This document shows, piece by piece, positions 48,472 through 53,378 of a stretch of 53,378 nucleotides of DNA (its first letter is position 1; the number at the start of each line of letters is the position of its first letter). The position numbers were made by a program, and so were the translations under genes. The notes beneath the pieces are model-generated. The model did not search any database. It was not told the origin of the DNA and saw only the letters and a program-made list of their open reading frames with translations. The stretch covers positions 1 through 53,378 of the forward strand of contig JAKQLF010000024.1 in assembly GCA_029567325.1 (NCBI GenBank). The letters are read 5' to 3'. This DNA comes from Bacteroidota bacterium (GTDB lineage: Bacteria; Bacteroidota; Bacteroidia; Chitinophagales; Saprospiraceae).

Positions 48472-51400
48472 ATGAAGGAAAAAGAATTAAAAAAACGATT
48501 ACAGCAAACTTTCGACTTCTCGATTTGGAAGGAAATTTTGCCTTTGTTTTTCAAGAAAGTACAGTACTTTACTGTACCAAACAAATTGGAATACGGCAGT
48601 GAAAAAGTTTTAGATGCCATCCAGTTAGGTGTGGTCCAGCTCGATGATGACAAACGTCTTGCCATCTTAGTGTATGAAGTGGATGATACCGTATTTATAA
48701 ATAGAAATCGGGTAGAACTTAGAAAAATAGCCATAAAACCTATTGATGAAGATAAAATCCATGGTGCACTAGCATTTTTTTACAATAAAGAACAAGCAGA
48801 TTATAGATTTTCATTTATTGCCAAAGAATCAAGTTTAGATCTCGAAACAGGACAACTCATAAAAGGTGAGACCAAACCCAAACGTTTTACTTATCTCTTA
48901 GGTGCTAATGAAGCATGTACTACTGCCGCCAAACGTATGCTAGTCATCATAGAAAAGAATGCAAAAGGTAAAGTAACCATTCAGGAGCTCAAGGATGTTT
49001 TCTCCGTAGAAGCGCTCAATAAAGACTTCTTTAAGTCTTACAAATCTCATTTTGAAAAATTTTGGAAGTATCTGTCAAATGAAGAAAATCCTTATCGTCA
49101 AAATATCATAGATTCAGATAAAGATACTAAAGATAAACAGGAAAAACCCATCCGTGATTTTTGTAATAAACTGTTGGGAAGAATTGTTTTTCTTCACTTT
49201 TTACAAAAAAAAGGTTGGATGGGTTGTTCGCCCAAAACAAAAGACTGGAATGATGGCGACCCACGTTTTATGCAACAACTCTTTGAAGATTTTTCTAAAC
49301 CTGAACATTTCCAAAGTCAGTGTCTTACGCATTTGTTTTTTGAAACACTCAACAATAAAAGACCTAATGATACTTTTGAAGTAAAAGGTTTAAACGGTAA
49401 ACTGAGTCGATCTCGTGTTCCCTACTTAAATGGTGGTTTATTTGAACCTGAAAAAAACAAAGCTACTTTAACAATTGATTTTCCAGCTGACTACTTTAAA
49501 GAATTGTTAGAGTTTTTTGAGCAGTACAATTTCACGATTGACGAAAACAGCCCAGACGACCACGAAGTAGGCATTGACCCAGAAATGCTTGGGCATATTT
49601 TTGAAAATCTACTGGAAGACAACCGAGACAAAGGAGCATTTTATACGCCTAAAGAAATTGTGCAGTATATGTGTAAGGAAAGTTTGATTCATTATTTACT
49701 GAACACTTTTAAAGAGCAAAAAGACATTGAAGCCTTTATTCGCTTTCATACCGTTTCACCTGTATTAGCTAACAAAGAAAATGCCGTTTTGCTCAACCAA
49801 AAACTGGACGATATTAAAGTTTGCGACCCTGCCATTGGCTCGGGAGCTTTCCCTATTGGAATGTTGCAAGAGATTTTTGAAGCTAAACGTTTTATTTTTC
49901 CATTTACGGGTTTACTTGAATTTAAAAATGCTGAAGTAAAAAAGAACATTATCCAAAATTCTATTTATGGAGTCGACTTAGAAAAAGGGGCTGTGGACAT
50001 TGCGCAATTGCGTTTTTGGCTAGCTCTAGTAGTAGATGAAGAATACCCCCACCCTCTCCCTAATTTAGACTATAAAATCATGCAGGGCAATAGCCTGCTG
50101 GAACAATTTGGTGGAATACCATTAGAAACATTAATGAAAGACGAAGATTCCATAGTCGTAACAAAAACTGGGCAACTAAGTCTTGGAGCTGAGTTGGAAA
50201 GGACAGAACTGCAGTATACTGTATTTGATAAAATAACAAGACTACAACTTTGGCAACTTATAGAAAAATACTACGATCCTCAAGCATGGGAACAAGAAAC
50301 TGGAGAAAGAATTGACAAACATGCTATCAAAAAAGAGATAAATGATATTGTAGAAGGGAAAATACACTTTTTTGTATTAAGAAAAAAAAGAAAACTTCAA
50401 GAAGAAGTAGATTATTGGACAAAGTATCTAAATATAAATAATACTGAATATTCACGCCTTAACCAAAAAGGGAAAGAATTCAAAAAATATATAGAAACAA
50501 AAGAAAAACTTGAACAGCTCGACAAATTAGAGCTCGAGCTAATAAAACTCCAAGGGTCTGAAGAAAAACCCTTTTTTCTCTGGCATACTTGGTTTAAGAA
50601 AGATGTATTTGACAAAGGTGGTTTTGATATAATGATTGGTAACCCGCCATACATACAACTTCAAAAAATGGGTAAGGAAACCGACATACTACAGGAAGCA
50701 GGTTTTGAAACCTTTGCTCGTACTGGCGATATTTATTGCTTGTTTTATGAAAAAGGAATTGATCTTTTAAAAAAAGGCGGAACATTGACTTACATCACTT
50801 CCAATAAATGGCTTCGCACAGATTATGGTAAGAATTTAAGGAAGTTTTTCTCAAAACAAAATCCTTTTTTAGTCATAGATTTAGGTGCTAATGTATTTCA
50901 TAGTGCCACTGTTGATACAAATATTTTAGTGTTGGAGAAAAATAGTTTCAGCAAAAAACTAAGGGGTATTTCAATACAAAACCATTTAGATCTAAAAGGA
51001 TCAAAAGTTGAAAATGCTTTGCCAATTGACATTGAAGAGGATAATATTTGGAATGTATTGTCTAAGCAAGATTATCTTATAAAAGCAACAATAGAAAATG
51101 GAAACAAGATTTTAGGTAATTGGCCAATTGCCTTTAACTATGGAATTAAAACGGGACTTACTGAGGCTTTTCTACTTACAAATAAAGTAAAAGATGAACT
51201 CATAAATATTGATGAAAAGAACAAGGAAATAATTAAACCCGTTTTAAGAGGGAAAGATTTGGATAAGTATAAAATTAAGTTCAAAGATTATTATTTAATT
51301 AATTCCCACAATGGTGTCAGAGAACGAAATATAGCCCCAATTGACATCAATAATTATCCAACAATAAAAGAATATTTGGAAAGTTTTGGGGACAAACTTA

Positions 51401-52074
51401 AAAGCCGTTCTGACCAAGGTAATACACCTTTTAACCTTAGAAATTGTGCCTATCTACTCGAGTTTTCTAAATCTAAAATCATTTACCAAGAAATAGTCCA
51501 GCAACCGTCATTTGCGTTTGATAAAGAGGGTCAATTCTTTTGTTTAGATACAGCAAGAATAATTACAGGAGAAAAACTAATGTTTCTTTTGGCTGTGCTA
51601 AATTCAAACTTGTTTTTTTATTCAGTAAAGAATTTTTACGGTGGTGGTGGTTTAGGTAATACAGGAATAAGAATGAAACATACGTTCATTGATAAGTTTC
51701 CAGTTCCGGAAATAGATAACATACAACCTTTTGAGAATATTGCCGAATATCTCATTTACCTAAACTATCCAAAACAAGCACCTTTTTTAGAAAAAGTAAG
51801 TAATGAAGCGGTAAGCCAAGTGTTTGAAGACTTGGTAAATATGATGGTGTACGAACTTTATTTTGAGGAAGAAATGAAATCTAAGGAAATTGATGTATTA
51901 CAATTTGTAACTGAAAAAACATTTCCAGACATTACCCAAGCAGAAGATAAAAAAGCCGTCATACAAAAAGTGTATTATGAGTTGCAACAAAAAGACAATG
52001 CAATCCGAAACCGTATTTTGATAGCCAGTAGCCGCAGTGAAACTTTAGCAAGAATTAACGCAGCAACAAGTTAG
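48472..52074 (+). CDS. Eco57I-type N6-adenine DNA methylase (type IIG/PglX-like), 1200 aa
   Basis: The protein is a large gamma-type adenine methylase. A family-typical GAFYTPKEIVQYM segment precedes motif I DPAIGSGAF (Asp452), and catalytic motif IV is NPPY at 724-727. A GVDLEKGAVDIAQLRFWL stretch is the usual motif II/III region. The C-terminal third (from about 900) has the TaqI-like target-recognition form (KPVLRGKDLDKYKI and YGGGGLGNTGIRMKHTFIDKFPVPEI). The first 400 residues are a helical/nuclease-like N-domain, but I could not find a clear PD-(D/E)xK site. The protein is expected to methylate adenine in a specific sequence so that host DNA is spared. It lies 2 bp upstream of the ATPase gene. 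Confidence 0.9.
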   Translation: MKEKELKKRLQQTFDFSIWKEILPLFFKKVQYFTVPNKLEYGSEKVLDAIQLGVVQLDDDKRLAILVYEVDDTVFINRNRVELRKIAIKPIDEDKIHGALAFFYNKEQADYRFSFIAKESSLDLETGQLIKGETKPKRFTYLLGANEACTTAAKRMLVIIEKNAKGKVTIQELKDVFSVEALNKDFFKSYKSHFEKFWKYLSNEENPYRQNIIDSDKDTKDKQEKPIRDFCNKLLGRIVFLHFLQKKGWMGCSPKTKDWNDGDPRFMQQLFEDFSKPEHFQSQCLTHLFFETLNNKRPNDTFEVKGLNGKLSRSRVPYLNGGLFEPEKNKATLTIDFPADYFKELLEFFEQYNFTIDENSPDDHEVGIDPEMLGHIFENLLEDNRDKGAFYTPKEIVQYMCKESLIHYLLNTFKEQKDIEAFIRFHTVSPVLANKENAVLLNQKLDDIKVCDPAIGSGAFPIGMLQEIFEAKRFIFPFTGLLEFKNAEVKKNIIQNSIYGVDLEKGAVDIAQLRFWLALVVDEEYPHPLPNLDYKIMQGNSLLEQFGGIPLETLMKDEDSIVVTKTGQLSLGAELERTELQYTVFDKITRLQLWQLIEKYYDPQAWEQETGERIDKHAIKKEINDIVEGKIHFFVLRKKRKLQEEVDYWTKYLNINNTEYSRLNQKGKEFKKYIETKEKLEQLDKLELELIKLQGSEEKPFFLWHTWFKKDVFDKGGFDIMIGNPPYIQLQKMGKETDILQEAGFETFARTGDIYCLFYEKGIDLLKKGGTLTYITSNKWLRTDYGKNLRKFFSKQNPFLVIDLGANVFHSATVDTNILVLEKNSFSKKLRGISIQNHLDLKGSKVENALPIDIEEDNIWNVLSKQDYLIKATIENGNKILGNWPIAFNYGIKTGLTEAFLLTNKVKDELINIDEKNKEIIKPVLRGKDLDKYKIKFKDYYLINSHNGVRERNIAPIDINNYPTIKEYLESFGDKLKSRSDQGNTPFNLRNCAYLLEFSKSKIIYQEIVQQPSFAFDKEGQFFCLDTARIITGEKLMFLLAVLNSNLFFYSVKNFYGGGGLGNTGIRMKHTFIDKFPVPEIDNIQPFENIAEYLIYLNYPKQAPFLEKVSNEAVSQVFEDLVNMMVYELYFEEEMKSKEIDVLQFVTEKTFPDITQAEDKKAVIQKVYYELQQKDNAIRNRILIASSRSETLARINAATS

Positions 52075-52076
52075 AG

Positions 52077-53273
52077 ATGAGATTACACGAATTGCATATC
52101 AACAACTTTAAGTTTTTCCCGAAGCAAGATCCAAACAGTCCTTTGCTGAAAATTGATGGAAAAAACTTATTGATTTATGGAGAAAACGGAAGTGGAAAGT
52201 CGACTATATATTGGTCAATATATACTTTACTAGAAAGTGCGTTTAAAACTGCCAACATAGAAGTTTCAAAATATTTTGACAAAGGAGGTGAACATGGTTT
52301 AGTAAATATTCATTCGCCTAAAAATCATAAAGCTCATATAAAGGCGGTATTGAGAGAAACAGGAATTCCTGATGTTGAATTTTATCTTGACGGAGAAACT
52401 GCTACCATTGAAGCTATCCGTGCAAATTCAGCCGTACGTGAAAGCGGAATGGCCAGTGATTTTATTAATTACAGAGTCCTTTTACAAATACATAATATAA
52501 AACATTCCAAAGAAAATAATCTTTTTGAATGGTTTAAGGATGAGATTTTCCCTTACATACTAATTGCTAACATCAACAGCACTAAAAGCGTTGGGGATGT
52601 ATTGAAAGCGTTGAAAACAGGACCTTCCAAGGTCAAAGCCTTGGATGAAATTGATAAATTGATTTTTCCTAATGCGTCAATGCAGCATCACGCAGAGGAT
52701 GCTGTAACAAAGGATTATAAGAAATTTCAGAAATACGAAAGAGAGTTAAAAAAGTGGAACAACAAATTGAAAGTATATTTGGACGGTATTACCGCAAGAG
52801 CCAATGAAATACTTGCACAAGACTTTCAGCAGAATTTTGAAATCAAGCTTGATTACACTGCTTCAAAAATAAATGTAACAGAAGACAATTTAGGTTGGGA
52901 AGACCCAATCATTGAATTGAAAATTCCTGTTTACAATAGTAAACGCAATGTTGTAAAGCGCCCACACACATTCTTGAACGAAGCTAAATGGACAAGTATC
53001 GGGCTTTCAATTCGCCTTGCCATCATTGAAGACTGGACAAATCGTCCAGCAACCGCACAACTTAAAGCTTTGGTAATTGATGATATGCTTTTGAGTTTAG
53101 ATATGAGCAATCGTGATATTGTGCTAAACATTTTACTCGACAGATATGTCAACGATTATCAGTTGATAATGCTGACACACGATAGGTTTTTCTTTGAGTT
53201 AGCTCAAGGCAAAATAAATGCAAGAAATAGAGTTGGTGATTGGTTAAAATTAGAAATGTGCAAAATCTCATGA
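52077..53273 (+). CDS. RecF/SMC-like AAA ATPase, probably C-terminally truncated
   Basis: The 398-aa protein has an ABC-type ATPase head: N-terminal LHINNFKFF strand, Walker A GENGSGKST (35-43), a coiled or helical middle and Walker B LVIDDMLLSLD (Asp335/336) with the D-loop, then the H-loop His368 in LTHDRFFF. Such RecF/SMC-like ATPases often drive DNA-sensing defence complexes. The chain stops only 30 residues after the H-loop, at WLKLEMCKIS. The stop coincides with an IS-like end, so the original protein was probably longer. The gene closes the visible operon. The lack of a nuclease domain (TOPRIM or HNH) may be due to this truncation. Confidence 0.82.
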   Translation: MRLHELHINNFKFFPKQDPNSPLLKIDGKNLLIYGENGSGKSTIYWSIYTLLESAFKTANIEVSKYFDKGGEHGLVNIHSPKNHKAHIKAVLRETGIPDVEFYLDGETATIEAIRANSAVRESGMASDFINYRVLLQIHNIKHSKENNLFEWFKDEIFPYILIANINSTKSVGDVLKALKTGPSKVKALDEIDKLIFPNASMQHHAEDAVTKDYKKFQKYERELKKWNNKLKVYLDGITARANEILAQDFQQNFEIKLDYTASKINVTEDNLGWEDPIIELKIPVYNSKRNVVKRPHTFLNEAKWTSIGLSIRLAIIEDWTNRPATAQLKALVIDDMLLSLDMSNRDIVLNILLDRYVNDYQLIMLTHDRFFFELAQGKINARNRVGDWLKLEMCKIS

Positions 53274-53378
53274 AAGTGTACCACCTTATCTCATTCAAAG
53301 TGTACCACTTTTGATAGGGTAAGTGATCGTTCTACAAAGATATTTATTTATTTGATAATCGGGCTTAGGTGCAGCGCT
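53271..53378. mobile_element. Possible left end of an IS21-type insertion sequence
   Basis: AAAGTGTACCAC occurs twice, at 53273-53284 and 53297-53308, in direct orientation with a 24-bp period. IS21-family ends carry such repeated transposase-binding sites and begin with TG. The TGA of the ATPase gene would be the first bases of the element. No transposase is in the window, so the family is an inference. Confidence 0.4.

Noticed and set aside
43360-53273. Classical DISARM or BREX system
   Set aside because: No DrmA, DrmB, PglZ or BrxC-like gene is present in the window, although the methylase resembles PglX and the helicase parts recall DrmC/DrmD.

Overview
The window is AT-rich bacterial DNA and almost certainly from the Bacteroidota. 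The evidence is several matches to the Bacteroidota promoter form (TTG/TTTG, about 19-21 bp, TAnnTTTG), TonB-dependent and OMP_b-brl outer-membrane proteins, few Shine-Dalgarno sequences, and a large lignocellulose esterase/glycosidase cluster. An IPTL-CTERM tail on a xylanase suggests a Saprospirales-like lineage, but that placement is inference. No rRNA, tRNA or CRISPR array was seen.

Left part (1-11.2 kb). A 5'-truncated outer-membrane beta-barrel gene is followed by a minus-strand group: a TetR regulator, an ABM-like small protein and a ketopantoate-reductase-like enzyme. Two related palindromes flank tetR, one at its own promoter and one in front of the enzyme pair. A plus-strand operon follows (DinB-SnoaL fusion, Bcr/CflA-type MFS exporter, SRPBCC, DUF998, DoxX). 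It ends in about 650 bp of REP-like palindromic repeats, then a DUF3667 gene broken by one in-frame TGA, a SnoaL-like protein, and a transglutaminase-Anbu (proteasome-like) gene pair.

Middle part (11.2-42.9 kb). A secreted three-CBM GH10 xylanase with an IPTL-CTERM tail and a GH29 enzyme lie on the plus strand. A metal-handling group follows (His-rich lipoprotein, TonB receptor, His-rich membrane protein and a divergent HupE/UreJ protein with a His/Asp repeat tail), then a SMP-30-like lactonase. The main feature is an 18-kb minus-strand run, probably one operon with a recognisable promoter and operator at its head. In transcription order it is GH127/146, GH51, GH43, GH97, GH43-CBM6, CE6, four single CE1 esterases, a BD-FAE-like alpha/beta hydrolase and a double-headed CE1 protein. 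Together these could strip arabinose, acetyl, feruloyl and galactosyl decorations from arabinoxylan while the GH10 enzyme cuts the backbone. No SusC/SusD pair is present.

Right part (43.3-53.4 kb). A compact plus-strand operon reads as an anti-phage or DNA-modification island. It encodes a small XRE regulator with its own operator, a PLD-SNF2 helicase fusion, an AlbA/Schlafen-type ATP-binding protein, a possible 46-aa ORF, a 1200-aa Eco57I-type adenine methylase and a RecF/SMC-like AAA ATPase. Start/stop overlaps tie the genes together. The set resembles DISARM in its parts (helicase, PLD, methylase) but lacks DrmA and DrmB, and I do not recognise it as a named system. The ATPase stops abruptly at what looks like the end of an IS21-type insertion sequence at the right edge.
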